DNA of 33,010 bases from NCBI GenBank assembly GCA_023265515.1, contig JAHFSZ010000013.1, forward strand, positions 7,962-40,971, written 5' to 3'. The translations under genes and the position numbers were made by a program. Below are positions 15,638-24,429 of the stretch, one piece after another. The stretch comes from Verrucomicrobiota bacterium (GTDB lineage Bacteria; Verrucomicrobiota; Verrucomicrobiia; JABWAM01; JAHFSZ01). The notes under the pieces are model-generated. The model made no database searches, was not told where the DNA came from, and saw only the letters and a program-made list of their open reading frames with translations. The stretch's first letter is position 1, and every line of letters starts with the position of its first letter.

Positions 15638-16929
15638 AGATAGCCCACTGCGCTGCATGGAACATCGCCGATAGTCCGGGAGGCACGGAAGTCTATGTCG
15701 ATGCGCTCGTTCGCGAGCTGCACGCCGCCGGCGTGGACCAGGCCGTGCTGATTCCCCGAGAAACGGATGAAACGCCGGGCGAGTTTACTCATGAGGGGGT
15801 CCCAACTTTTTACTATAATCCCGCCAATGATTTGGAATTCGAGAATCTGCTGGCCCGCCTTCGACCGGATGTTTTCCACCTGCATGCGTGGACCAGCACT
15901 GCGGGAGCGAAGCAATTCCGGGTAGCGCGCGTCGAAGGCATCCCCGTGGTTTTTACCTTCCACAATTATTCGCCAGTTTGCGCGACCGACACGCTGATGA
16001 GACACGGCTCGCGGACATGCGACGGAGTGATTCGCAAGCCCACCTGTTCCAGCTGTTATCTGCACAACCGGGGGTACGCCCGGCCTGAAGCGGCCGTTCT
16101 CGCATCGGCGGCCGCGCTGATGGCGCCTTTTTTTCGGAAGCCCGATGCCGCGCGGCGCTGGCGGACGCTGGCCTCGATGTTCGCCGGTTTTTCCAGACGC
16201 AGAAACGAACTGCTGGAGCTGGGCGGGGAGGCGGCCGCTCTGGTGGTGCCCGCGTTTTTTCTCCGCGATGTGCTGGTCCGCAATGGAGTCGATCCCGGCA
16301 AGATCGTCGTCTCAAGGCAGGGGGTTGCAGGGAGCAATTCCCCGCTTCCAAAAACCGAAGCCGGCCACGGATTGCGCGTCGGGTTCGTCGGCCGTGTCGA
16401 ATATCTTAAGGGCGCGGACATCATCGCCGGGGCGGTCCATCTTCTCCCGAAATCGGAGTCCATCACGCTCGACATCATCGGCCCGGAAGGCGGCGTTCGG
16501 GGAACCAAGCGCGATCCGGAAGTTTTCATGAAAAAAATGCGCGAGTTTGCCGTGAAAGACCCGCGCGTCAGGATATGGGGCGCTCTGCCGTATGACGAGC
16601 TGCGCGCCCGGATGGCATCCTTCGACCTGCTGGCTGTCCCGTCGCGATGGCAGGAAACGGGGCCGATGACGGCGATGGAGGCGATCGCCCTCGGCGTACC
16701 GGTGATCGGTAGCGATTTGGGCGGCATCCCTGAAACCGTGAAGGACGGGGTGAATGGCCGCATCGTTGCCAGCCTCGATCCCGGAGCGTGGTCCCGTGCG
16801 CTGCTGGAAATTCTGGAGAATCCCGCCGTCCTCTTAGCCTGGAAAAGCGCATGCAAACCAGGCAGGACGATGGCACATGTGGCCGCGGAAATGCTTGCGC
16901 TTTATCGCCAATGCCTGGGGAAAACATGA
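15634..16929 (+). CDS. Glycosyltransferase family 4 with cysteine cluster
   Basis: This 431-aa GT-B enzyme has a glycine-rich N-terminal loop (SPGGTEVYVDAL), HLHAWTSTAG, and TFHNYSPVC. A cysteine cluster (C116, C129, C138, C141) marks a GT4 subgroup and may bind a metal. The C-terminal domain has FVGRVEYLKGADI (251-263) and E-x7-E at E341 and E349 (ETGPMTAMEAIALG). It should add a sugar to the lipid-linked glycan in the cytoplasm. The ATG is the last part of the AT-rich repeat and lacks a Shine-Dalgarno sequence, so initiation may depend on how that repeat folds. Stop and next start overlap as ATGA. Confidence 0.9.
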   Translation: MKIAHCAAWNIADSPGGTEVYVDALVRELHAAGVDQAVLIPRETDETPGEFTHEGVPTFYYNPANDLEFENLLARLRPDVFHLHAWTSTAGAKQFRVARVEGIPVVFTFHNYSPVCATDTLMRHGSRTCDGVIRKPTCSSCYLHNRGYARPEAAVLASAAALMAPFFRKPDAARRWRTLASMFAGFSRRRNELLELGGEAAALVVPAFFLRDVLVRNGVDPGKIVVSRQGVAGSNSPLPKTEAGHGLRVGFVGRVEYLKGADIIAGAVHLLPKSESITLDIIGPEGGVRGTKRDPEVFMKKMREFAVKDPRVRIWGALPYDELRARMASFDLLAVPSRWQETGPMTAMEAIALGVPVIGSDLGGIPETVKDGVNGRIVASLDPGAWSRALLEILENPAVLLAWKSACKPGRTMAHVAAEMLALYRQCLGKT

Positions 16930-18143
16930 ATTCAGAATCAGGCGGCCTTCCGAAGCTGTTGATCGTCGCGGATTTCCCACCGGATGAACAACACGGCGGC
17001 GCCCTCCGGACCTGCGAGCTGGCCCGGCACCTGCCGCCAGGATCCGTTTGCTGGTTTGCGTTTCAACCCCTGCGCACCGGACGGAAGCCTCGCGGCCTGG
17101 AAGAAATGCCGTTCGGCCATGCGAGCGCGGCGTTGCGCCGGCCCAACCGGTTCGGTTTGTCGAAGTGGAGGGAGATGGTCAATCTTCAATGGCTGCCGCG
17201 TTGCCTCGCCAAAAAAGCGGCGCGATTTGGCAGGGAGCACGGCGTCGAAGCCGTGCTGGTCATCATGCAGGAGCAGTCGATCGTGGGCGGGCCCGAAGCG
17301 GCGCGGCTCCTGAAGGTGCCCTACCATGCGACGGTGCATGACGAGCCTGGCTACCTGCTCCAGGGACGCCTCGGAGCGCGGGGGATGGAAACGTTCAACA
17401 AAATATTTTTTGAAAACTACCGGCAGGCCGCCAGTTGCGATGTGGTTTGCGAATCGATGCGTAAATATTTTCTGGAGGTGACGGGCCGCGATGCCGCCGT
17501 GGTCATTCCCGATCTCTGCGAGACGGCCCCGTTTGCCCGGCAGCTTCCGGCGATGCCAAAGCAGGGTGGGGTTCTTCGGATCCATCATTCCGGGATGGTC
17601 TACGATCACACGCTCCTCAGGGGGTTCATCGAGTCGTTGGAGAAATTAAGCAGGGACGGGAAGTTCCCGGCGTTCGAATTCGGACTTTCCGGTCCGGAGC
17701 CATTTCGCCCACAAATGTCCCCGTGGCCCGCTTCGGCGAAGTGGCTGGGCTGGCATGGTCTGGAGGAGCATTGGAAGGCGCTTGCTGCGGCGGATCTTCT
17801 CTACATCCAGCATCCCTTCGACGCGCCGCGCAAGTTGTTCGCCACAACATCGTTTCCCGGGAAGCTGTCCGCCTACATCCGTTCTGGCACACCAATCATT
17901 TTTCATGCGCCCGAGTACAGCGCGGTGAGCGACTTTGCCCGGACGCACGGTTTGCCCTTGCTGTTCTCCCAGCCTGATCCAAAGGGCGCGGCGGCGGCAT
18001 TTGCCGCGGAGTTGTCGCGATTTAAAAACGCGCCCGGCCCCTTGCCGGGATATGAATCCGCGATCCGCGCTTACGCTCCGGGCAGCAGCCGCAAGCCGCT
18101 TATTGAATGCCTCAATAAAATGAAGTATTGCTCGAAGTCATGA
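16926..18143 (+). CDS. Probable GT-B fold glycosyltransferase
   Basis: This 405-aa protein resembles GT4-type transferases in outline. It starts LLIVADFPPDEQHGGALRTCELARHL, has a middle VHDEPGYLL, and a C-terminal domain with IHHSGMVYDHTLLRGF and KWLGWHGLEEHWKALAAADLL. FPGKLSAYIRSGTPIIFHAPE replaces the usual E-x7-E region, so the canonical first glutamate is absent. It may be a divergent transferase or one with altered donor binding. ATG 16926 overlaps the previous stop (ATGA) and is preceded by GGGGA. Its own stop overlaps the next start in the same way. Donor unknown. Confidence 0.78.
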   Translation: MNSESGGLPKLLIVADFPPDEQHGGALRTCELARHLPPGSVCWFAFQPLRTGRKPRGLEEMPFGHASAALRRPNRFGLSKWREMVNLQWLPRCLAKKAARFGREHGVEAVLVIMQEQSIVGGPEAARLLKVPYHATVHDEPGYLLQGRLGARGMETFNKIFFENYRQAASCDVVCESMRKYFLEVTGRDAAVVIPDLCETAPFARQLPAMPKQGGVLRIHHSGMVYDHTLLRGFIESLEKLSRDGKFPAFEFGLSGPEPFRPQMSPWPASAKWLGWHGLEEHWKALAAADLLYIQHPFDAPRKLFATTSFPGKLSAYIRSGTPIIFHAPEYSAVSDFARTHGLPLLFSQPDPKGAAAAFAAELSRFKNAPGPLPGYESAIRAYAPGSSRKPLIECLNKMKYCSKS

Positions 18144-18697
18144 CTTTGGAGTCCCTCGTTTTAAAATCGTTGCGCGGCCTGATGAGCCGGATTCGGATCT
18201 TTTTTTATCGCTGCCTGGGATTGAAGGCCGGATGCCGGAACCGGATGGAGTCGGGCCGCTGCCGGCGGCTGTCCCAGATCGAGCTTGGCGATTTAAACGC
18301 GTTCACGCAGGGGTTTTGGCTCTGGCCGAAGGATTCCGAGTTCGAGGGTGTCCGGATCCGGATCGGCAATCACAATTACTTCAACCGGAACCTGATGATC
18401 GACGCATGCGGCCTGGTCGAGATCGGCGATGAAAATATGTTCGGGCCGGATGTTTGCATCACTGATTCGAATCACAACGTGAAACCGGGCGTGAGCGCGC
18501 AGAACATGCCGATGCAGGTTGGACGGGTAAAGATCGGCAGCCGTTGCTGGATCGGGGCCAAGGCGGTCATTCTCATGGACGTTGAGCTTGGCGACGGCTG
18601 TGTCGTCGGCGCGGGCGCGGTGGTGACGAAAAGTTTTCCAGCCGGCTCGGTGGTTGTCGGCGTCCCCGCGAGGCTGATCAGAAACTCATCAAGCTAG
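18140..18697 (+). CDS. Hexapeptide-repeat acyltransferase (left-handed beta-helix)
   Basis: This 185-aa protein has hexapeptide-repeat turns typical of sugar O- or N-acetyltransferases of the WbbJ/maltose-acetyltransferase type: RIRIGNHNYFNRN, LVEIGDENMFG, VKIGSRCWIGAKAVILMDVELGDGCVVGAGAVVTK, and the closing GVPARLI. The histidine in DSNHNV (109-114) is the probable catalytic base. It should transfer an acetyl group from acetyl-CoA to a sugar in the cytoplasm, as a trimer. I choose ATG 18140 (ATGA overlap) rather than TTG 18128. A basic, hydrophobic N-terminal segment (residues 8-28) may contact the membrane. The acceptor is unknown. Confidence 0.9.
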   Translation: MTLESLVLKSLRGLMSRIRIFFYRCLGLKAGCRNRMESGRCRRLSQIELGDLNAFTQGFWLWPKDSEFEGVRIRIGNHNYFNRNLMIDACGLVEIGDENMFGPDVCITDSNHNVKPGVSAQNMPMQVGRVKIGSRCWIGAKAVILMDVELGDGCVVGAGAVVTKSFPAGSVVVGVPARLIRNSSS

Positions 18698-18726
18698 GCG
18701 GCGGCGGAAGTAACCAGAGTCCTCCA

Positions 18727-19539
18727 ATGAAGATTTTTTCCATCTGTCTGATCAAGAACGAAGCCGACGTCATCGAATTCTGCCTGTCACAGGCTTCAAG
18801 GTGGTCCGACCGGATTTTTGTCTATGATAACGGCAGCACCGATGGCACCTGGGAAAAGGTTTGCGCGATGAAAAATGACATCATCGTACCCTGGAAAAGC
18901 GACACCGGGGTTTTTAACGATTGTATGCGAGGCGATGTTTTCCAGGAATTCAGGCGCGAAGCGGCGGAGGGCGACTGGTGGTGCCGGCTGGATGCCGATG
19001 AGTCCTACGTGCAGGATCCGCGGGCGTTTCTATCGAAGGTTCCGCCGCGTTACCATGTGGTGTGGGGCATGGCGATCGAGTATTTTATCACCCGGCAGGA
19101 TGTCCAAAAGTGTCAGTTTACGGGCGACTTTGCGCAAGATATCAAAAACATCCGGCATTATCGCGCACTCAATTCAGAGGCTCGTTTTTTCAAGCATCGC
19201 CGGCGACTGGAGTGGAACATCAACGGGTCATGGCCGACCCATCTTGGCCTGACGTATCCCGAACGGATTCTGTTCAGGCACTATCAATTTCGTTCACCGC
19301 AACAGATGCAGTTGAGGATCGAAACCCGCCGGCAGACCCGCAAAGCCGGCACAGTAATGTATTGGGAAGTTGATGAGGGGGTTACCTGGCGTGACAAGCT
19401 GGAAGACGCAGGCGCGCTTCACCTGGACAAGGGTGACGGCGAGTACGTCATCGACAAAAACCGTCTGCCCGATCACCTCCAGTCGATGCCCATCCGCGTC
19501 ATGAAGTCGATCCTGCACGGACTCAAGATCTGGCCCTAG
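18727..19539 (+). CDS. Glycosyltransferase family 2
   Basis: This 270-aa GT-A enzyme opens with KIFSICLIKNEADVIEFCL, followed by VYDNGSTDGTWE (32-43) and the metal-binding DADE at 89-92 (RLDADESYVQDP). This is the family 2 subgroup whose N-terminus reads KNExD rather than the PTYN type. The C-terminal half, with a HYRALNSEARFF stretch and a DKLEDAGALH segment, is not diagnostic. The gene is soluble by sequence, 29 bp after the acyltransferase gene, with a weak ribosome site. It probably adds one sugar of the repeat. A 74-bp gap after it shows no terminator. Confidence 0.87.
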   Translation: MKIFSICLIKNEADVIEFCLSQASRWSDRIFVYDNGSTDGTWEKVCAMKNDIIVPWKSDTGVFNDCMRGDVFQEFRREAAEGDWWCRLDADESYVQDPRAFLSKVPPRYHVVWGMAIEYFITRQDVQKCQFTGDFAQDIKNIRHYRALNSEARFFKHRRRLEWNINGSWPTHLGLTYPERILFRHYQFRSPQQMQLRIETRRQTRKAGTVMYWEVDEGVTWRDKLEDAGALHLDKGDGEYVIDKNRLPDHLQSMPIRVMKSILHGLKIWP

Positions 19540-19613
19540 CATAAAAAGTTGAACCATGATGCGCATCGACCTCACCCGCACGCGTTCCAGAATCAGCAAC
19601 ACCACTCTTTCCT

Positions 19614-20915
19614 GTGCTTGATCCAGAACAGATAACAGTCGCGGTTCTCATGGGCGGCCTTGGAAAGAGGTTGGAAATTGAAACCAAAGGACTGCCCAAG
19701 CCGATGGTAGATGTTTGCGGGAAGCCTTTTTTTCGTTATCAACTGGAACTTTTGAAATGGAATGGCTTCAAACGCTTCGTGTTCTGCACGGGGCACCGTG
19801 CAGAGGCGATTGAGGAATATTTCGGAAACGGCGGCCGGTTCGGAGTTTCCATCGAATATTCGGACGACGGTGACCGTTTATTGGGCACCGCGGGTGCCTT
19901 AAAGAAGGCGCAATCGTTTTTTGAAAAGGATTTGATGGCGATTTACGGCGACTCATTCATGGATATCGATTATGAGGAGTTGCTATGTCACTACGCGAGC
20001 AAGAAGCACGACGAAAATTGCCGGATCATGATGGCCGTCCTTAAAAATAGAAATCAATACGAAAGAAGCAACGTTATTTTCAAAAACGGCAGGGTCGTTG
20101 TTTATGACAAAAAACGACCGTCATCCAAAATGGATTATGTCGATTATGGAGTGTCTGTCATGGATCGCGGCGTTTTGTCGGACATCCCTGCCGGCGAAGC
20201 AGTAGATTTATCGGATGTTTACCATGACCTTGCCCGGAGACATCTTCTTCTTGGCCATGAAGTCTACAACAGGTTTTATGAAATAGGGACCCCTCATTCT
20301 CTTGATGAGTTTCGTGGATTCGTAGAGGAAAGGTTTCTGAAAGAAAAACCGGCCGTTTTTTTAGATAGGGACGGCACGATAAACGAGAGTGTGCGAAACG
20401 CGGAATCCGAGGCATGGGATTCTCCTTTTGATGAAAACCAGCTCAAGCTGCTGCCAAAAGTTCCGGAAGCATTGCGACTGCTTCAATCCATGGGCTATCG
20501 GCTTATCGTGGCAACCAACCAACCCGCCGCGGCCAAGGGAAAGGCGAGTCTTGCTGCGCTTTATCGGGTCAATCATCGGTTGAACCTGACACTGAAGGAA
20601 AGCGGAGTCGAGCTGGACGCGCTTTTTGCCTGTTATCATCATCCTGTCGGAGCGGCAAATGTGAAGGATTCATTTTTGATTCACGAATGTGATTGCCGAA
20701 AGCCCAAACCCGGTCTTCTAAAAAAGGCGACTGAAAAACTGAATATCGACCTGGGAGCTTCCTACATGGTGGGCGATTCGGAAAAAGATGTTCTGGCCGG
20801 AAAGGCCATGGGACTCAAAACAGTTTTCGTGGGGAATCCGACCCAAACGACAGATGCAGATCATCGTTTCAAGGATCTTTATGATTTCGCCCTCTTTTTA
20901 AAGAGGGAACAATAA
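19614..20915 (+). CDS. Fusion: HddC-like sugar-phosphate nucleotidyltransferase + GmhB-like phosphatase
   Basis: This 433-aa protein joins two steps of nucleotide-activated heptose synthesis. Residues 7-240 are a nucleotidyltransferase: MGGLGKRLEIETKGLPKPM (13-31), GTAGAL and YGDSFMDID (111-119), close to HddC, which makes GDP-D-glycero-D-manno-heptose. Residues 245-433 are a HAD-IIIA phosphatase like GmhB: FLDRDGTIN (249-257; D251, D253), TNQPAAAKG, the zinc-type cluster C340/H342 with C359/C361 in HECDCRKPKPG, and VGDSEKD (386-392). The predicted job is to dephosphorylate heptose 1,7-bisphosphate and then charge heptose 1-phosphate. The start is GTG 19614; no other start in the open frame keeps the first strand. 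GC is low here (20 of 60 bases at 20041-20100). The HddA-like kinase is two genes on. Confidence 0.9.
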   Translation: MLDPEQITVAVLMGGLGKRLEIETKGLPKPMVDVCGKPFFRYQLELLKWNGFKRFVFCTGHRAEAIEEYFGNGGRFGVSIEYSDDGDRLLGTAGALKKAQSFFEKDLMAIYGDSFMDIDYEELLCHYASKKHDENCRIMMAVLKNRNQYERSNVIFKNGRVVVYDKKRPSSKMDYVDYGVSVMDRGVLSDIPAGEAVDLSDVYHDLARRHLLLGHEVYNRFYEIGTPHSLDEFRGFVEERFLKEKPAVFLDRDGTINESVRNAESEAWDSPFDENQLKLLPKVPEALRLLQSMGYRLIVATNQPAAAKGKASLAALYRVNHRLNLTLKESGVELDALFACYHHPVGAANVKDSFLIHECDCRKPKPGLLKKATEKLNIDLGASYMVGDSEKDVLAGKAMGLKTVFVGNPTQTTDADHRFKDLYDFALFLKREQ

Positions 20916-20922
20916 ACAGTCG

Positions 20923-21906
20923 ATGAGGAAAACATATTTTATCGTTGGTGGAGCGGGCTTCATAGGGAGCCATTTGACGAGGCTGATCCTGGCCAATGAA
21001 AAAAACGCGCGTGTCATCGTTTATGACAATTTCTCTTCAGGCAGAATGTGGCACCTCTCGGAAGTGCTAAAGCATAAGAACCTGAAAATCGTCAGAGCAG
21101 ACGTCAAAAATAAAAGTCTTTTGACGCGGTCGATGAAAGGGACCGATATCGTATATCATTTGGCGTCCAATCCGGATATTGCCAAGGCAATCAGCGACCC
21201 TGAGATAGACTTCCGCGAGGGGACATGGCTTACGAACAATGTGCTTGAGGCGATGAGGCTTAACGGGGTCGAAACCTTGTTTTATGCTTCCGGAAGCGGT
21301 GTCTACGGGGATGTTGGTTCGCGCAGGATGACGGAAGACCATTCCCCGATGCTTCCCATTTCCACTTACGGGGCGAGTAAACTTGCCTGCGAGGCCCAGA
21401 TTTGTTCGTATGGCCATCTTTTTGGAATAAGCGCGGCGTGTTTCAGGTTCGCCAACGTGGTGGGGCCAAGGCAAACGCACGGCGTGGTTTATGATTTTAT
21501 TCGTAAACTTCTCCGCAATCCCCGGGAGCTTAAAATTCTGGGAGACGGCGGCCAGAGCAAATCCTATGTTCATATCGATGACATCCTCGGTGCGATGCGG
21601 CTGGTACAGAGAAAGATGAAGAAGGGTTTCCATGTCCTGAATGTGGCCAATTCGGATTTTATCAGCGTCAGGCAAATCGCCCGGATTGTTGTCCGGATCA
21701 TGGGTCTCCAGAAGACAAAGCTTTCTTACGACGGTGGGAAGAGAGGTTGGAAGGGCGACGTGCCGGTGGTTCGCCTGGATTCTTCAAGGATTAGAAAATG
21801 GGGATGGAAGCACCGCTATTCTTCGAAAGAAGCGATTCTTTCATCCGCGCGGTCATTGCACGCCGATGCTCGATTGGGCCGATTTGACGGGAGAGGGACT
21901 CCATGA
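20923..21906 (+). CDS. NAD-dependent nucleotide-sugar epimerase/dehydratase
   Basis: This 327-aa extended short-chain dehydrogenase has the Rossmann NAD loop GGAGFIGSH (9-17), a YDNFSSG cofactor-side motif (34-40), and the catalytic triad in ASGSGVYGD (122-130) plus Y149-x3-K153 (STYGASK). DIVYHLASNPDI and the ILGDGGQSKSYVHIDDI segment are typical of nucleotide-sugar 4-epimerases and related reductases. It lies between a heptose nucleotidyltransferase/phosphatase and a heptose kinase, so it probably modifies the nucleotide-heptose, though a hexose substrate is not excluded. It starts at ATG 20923, 7 bp after the fusion gene, and its stop overlaps the kinase start (ATGA). Confidence 0.9.
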   Translation: MRKTYFIVGGAGFIGSHLTRLILANEKNARVIVYDNFSSGRMWHLSEVLKHKNLKIVRADVKNKSLLTRSMKGTDIVYHLASNPDIAKAISDPEIDFREGTWLTNNVLEAMRLNGVETLFYASGSGVYGDVGSRRMTEDHSPMLPISTYGASKLACEAQICSYGHLFGISAACFRFANVVGPRQTHGVVYDFIRKLLRNPRELKILGDGGQSKSYVHIDDILGAMRLVQRKMKKGFHVLNVANSDFISVRQIARIVVRIMGLQKTKLSYDGGKRGWKGDVPVVRLDSSRIRKWGWKHRYSSKEAILSSARSLHADARLGRFDGRGTP

Positions 21907-22886
21907 TCATTTCAAGGGCGCCGGTCCGTTTGTCCATGGGAGGTGGCGGGACTGATTTGCCCTCTTACTATGAAAAGCACGGCGGTTTCCTGATGGCCGC
22001 CACGATCAATAAATACATTTACATCATGCTCAATAAGCGGTTTTACACGTCGATCCGGTTGTCGTATTCGAAGACGGAAATCGTGGACCATGTGAACCAG
22101 ATTGAGCACCCGATTTTCCGCGAAGCGCTTCGCCACGCCGGTATCGATAAACAGATCGAGCTCGTCTCGGTGGCGGATATTCCGGCGCATTGCGGCCTCG
22201 GCACATCTTCTGCGTTTACGGTGGCCCTCTTGAACGCGCTCTACAATTATAAAAAGGAACATCGGAGCGTGGGAGACCTTGCTGAGATTGCCTATCATTT
22301 GGAGCGGAACATCCTGCAACAACCGGTTGGAAAGCAGGATCACTACACCGCTTCGTTCGGCGGGTTCCGGGCATATTGGTTTAACCAAGACGGCACCGTC
22401 CGTACCGAGCCGGTTCAGATCCGGGAAGAAAAACTGATGGAACTGCAAAACGATATTCTCCTCCTTCATTTGGGCAAGGAGAGACCGGCGAGCACCATCT
22501 TGGAGATTCAGGACAAAAAAAGCGGCCAGAATGATAAGGGCACACTGGACCGGCTGCACAAGATCAAGGAGATCGGCCTTCGGACCAAGAAGATCTTCGA
22601 GAGCGGAAACCTGGATGAATTTGGGGAGCTTCTGCACGAGCATTGGCTCACGAAAAAAGGACTTTCCGAGGGAGTCTCAGAGCCTTTCATTGATGAGGTC
22701 TACGACGTTGCAAGAAAAAATGGCGCGTCCGGCGGCAAGATCGTCGGCGCCGGCGGAGGCGGCTTCATGCTTCTTTACTGTTCAGGCGACAAGTCGAGGC
22801 TGCTCAGCGCGTTGGAAAAGATGAGTTTGAGCCCGATGTGGTTCCAATTTGATGAAGAGGGAGCGAACATTGTTTTCAGAGGTTAG
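21903..22886 (+). CDS. hddA: GHMP-family kinase, HddA-like heptose 7-phosphate kinase
   Basis: This 327-aa protein is a GHMP-fold sugar kinase. MIISRAPVRLSMGGGGTDLP (1-20) is the N-terminal signature shared with D-glycero-D-manno-heptose 7-phosphate kinase (HddA). PAHCGLGTSSAFTVALLNAL (94-113) is the ATP loop, and GAGGGGFMLLYC is the C-terminal glycine-rich motif. HddA phosphorylates heptose 7-phosphate at C1, giving the substrate for the GmhB-like domain encoded two genes upstream. The isomerase GmhA, which makes heptose 7-phosphate from sedoheptulose 7-phosphate, is not in the window. ATG 21903 overlaps the previous stop and has GAGAGGG upstream. A related L-fucose or other sugar kinase is a less likely alternative. 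Confidence 0.87.
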   Translation: MIISRAPVRLSMGGGGTDLPSYYEKHGGFLMAATINKYIYIMLNKRFYTSIRLSYSKTEIVDHVNQIEHPIFREALRHAGIDKQIELVSVADIPAHCGLGTSSAFTVALLNALYNYKKEHRSVGDLAEIAYHLERNILQQPVGKQDHYTASFGGFRAYWFNQDGTVRTEPVQIREEKLMELQNDILLLHLGKERPASTILEIQDKKSGQNDKGTLDRLHKIKEIGLRTKKIFESGNLDEFGELLHEHWLTKKGLSEGVSEPFIDEVYDVARKNGASGGKIVGAGGGGFMLLYCSGDKSRLLSALEKMSLSPMWFQFDEEGANIVFRG

Positions 22887-22989
22887 AAAAGTGGACGTGA
22901 AGGATTGTAGAAAAATATCATACCCTCTTCAAAAGCAACTACTAACACCTTAGCGTATTGTCGTAAACCGAACACGACTAGAGTTGTTT

Positions 22990-23748
22990 ATGGACAAACG
23001 TGATGACTGGGATCGGCATTGGTTTAATTATGACCTTACCGCTAGTTGCAATCCAGCGCAGACTTTTAGGAGAGAACTCACAGTCCATTGGTTGAAACAA
23101 CAATGTCCGCGGGACAAATGCCATCTACTTGATATTGGAAGTGGTCAAGGAGATCTCATCGCCAGTTTAACCCGAATCTTTCCTTCCGCAGAGATAGCAG
23201 GGGTTGAAATGAGCGCCACCGGTATTGAACAATCTTGCGCTAAAGCGCCCCACGCCTCTTTTTACCAGCGCGATCTCCTGTTAGCTCCGAAACCTGACGA
23301 CCCCCTACTCAAGTGGGCCGCTCTGGCCGTTTGCAGTGAGGTTCTTGAGCATGTGGATGAACCTGAAAAGTTTCTCGCCAACGCAGCTCAATATCTCGCG
23401 CCCGGTGCACTTCTTTTTATTACCGTTCCGGGAGGGCCAATATCCGCCTTCGACCGGCATATAGGACATCGTCAGCATTTTACAGAAACCTCACTCACTC
23501 GATCAATACGCGATGCTGGTTTGATCCCGGAGAAGGTTTGCGGAATGGGTTTTCCCTTCTTTAATCTCTATAAAACGATCATCATTCTTCGGGGAAAAGC
23601 CCTGATTAGAGATGTATCCACTCAGAGTACGCAACAGGTGAGTTTGTCGGCCAAGATGGCGATGGGCGCTTTTTCCCTTGTTTTAAAACGCAGATTTAAT
23701 GGCACCTTGTGGGGGTGGCAGATGATTGCTCAAGCCAGAAGGCCCTGA
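22990..23748 (+). CDS. SAM-dependent methyltransferase (lower-GC block)
   Basis: This 252-aa class I methyltransferase has HLLDIGSGQGDLIASL (45-60), an AGVEMSATGIEQ strand-2 region, and VCSEVLEHVDEPEKFL followed by LAPGALLFITVPGGP. The HIGHRQHFTETSLTRSIRDAGL segment is common in glycan-locus methyltransferases. It is preceded by a 103-bp gap, the largest in the window, where I find no convincing promoter, repeat or terminator. ATG 22990 is preferred to TTG 22984. GC is clearly lower than in the 15-18 kb region (28 of 60 bases at 23101-23160), which suggests separate acquisition. Substrate unknown. Confidence 0.86.
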   Translation: MDKRDDWDRHWFNYDLTASCNPAQTFRRELTVHWLKQQCPRDKCHLLDIGSGQGDLIASLTRIFPSAEIAGVEMSATGIEQSCAKAPHASFYQRDLLLAPKPDDPLLKWAALAVCSEVLEHVDEPEKFLANAAQYLAPGALLFITVPGGPISAFDRHIGHRQHFTETSLTRSIRDAGLIPEKVCGMGFPFFNLYKTIIILRGKALIRDVSTQSTQQVSLSAKMAMGAFSLVLKRRFNGTLWGWQMIAQARRP

Positions 23749-23793
23749 GCGCAATATTTACGATGCGTTTGAAGCCGTACCTGGACTCTAGTT

Positions 23794-24402
23794 ATGCGTA
23801 CTAAGGCCTATGGTCAAGACAGACCTTTTACCCCAATAGACAAATTTGGGTTCTATTTATCTTTTCGGAAATGCCTGAGGCTTGTGAAGAATATGTCTCC
23901 GCCAATTCAATGCCTGGATATTGGCTGTGGGTATTCAGCTGCATTGCTGAGGGGGTTATCACCTTACATTGATGAAGGAATTGGTGTTGATGTGGCATTG
24001 TCCAAAGATCTCGAAAACTGCGATAACTTGAAGTTGATTGAAGGACCGATTGAAGATGTGTTTTGCAATCAACTGAAGGAAAGGCTTTTGAGTCTGATCA
24101 TAATGAATTCCGTCCTGGAGCACATCGCAGATTCTGTTGTCGTTCTGGAACAATGTTATTCACATTTAAAAGAAGAGGGTTTTTTGCTCGTCAACGTACC
24201 GACCTGGCTTGGAAAACGTTTTTTGGAGTTTTCCGCTTTCAAACTAAAGTGGAGTCCTGAATCTGAGATGGACGATCATAAGATGTATTACGACAAAAAG
24301 CAGTTATGGCCTCTGTTGGTGAGAGCGGGGTTCAAGCCGAGCCGACTTCGTCTTCAATATCATAAATTTGGACTCAACCTTTTCTGTGTTGCGCAAAAAT
24401 AG
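23794..24402 (+). CDS. SAM-dependent methyltransferase, small (lower-GC block)
   Basis: This 202-aa class I methyltransferase has CLDIGCGYSAALLRGL (40-55), GIGVDVALSKDL as strand 2, and LIIMNSVLEHIADSVVVLEQ with a following KEEGFLLVNVPTW. It is compact, with a short lid region (ESEMDDHKMYYDKKQL). GC is about 40% in the sampled stretch 24001-24060 (24 of 60 bases), among the lowest in the window. There is no Shine-Dalgarno sequence before ATG 23794. With the preceding gene it forms a pair of low-GC methyltransferases that may have arrived together. Substrate unknown. Confidence 0.84.
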   Translation: MRTKAYGQDRPFTPIDKFGFYLSFRKCLRLVKNMSPPIQCLDIGCGYSAALLRGLSPYIDEGIGVDVALSKDLENCDNLKLIEGPIEDVFCNQLKERLLSLIIMNSVLEHIADSVVVLEQCYSHLKEEGFLLVNVPTWLGKRFLEFSAFKLKWSPESEMDDHKMYYDKKQLWPLLVRAGFKPSRLRLQYHKFGLNLFCVAQK

Positions 24403-24429
24403 CGGCTTTGTCCGGTTGAAGGAGGCATT

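Noticed and set aside
19556-19621. A 21-codon open frame (MMRIDLTRTRSRIS...) overlapping the GTG start at 19614, faintly like the N-terminus of HddA-type kinases
   Set aside because: It is too short, and the resemblance covers only about six residues. Coincidence is likely; it could at most aid coupling to the GTG start.
20890-20907. Perfect 8-bp inverted repeat (CCCTCTTT/AAAGAGGG) at the end of the nucleotidyltransferase-phosphatase gene
   Set aside because: It lies inside coding sequence, has only a 2-base loop and no following T-run, so it does not fit an intrinsic terminator.
22887-22989. The largest gap, examined for a promoter, repeat or small RNA
   Set aside because: Only weak -35/-10-like hexamers, no hairpin and no similarity to the repeats in other gaps. 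Nothing can be supported.
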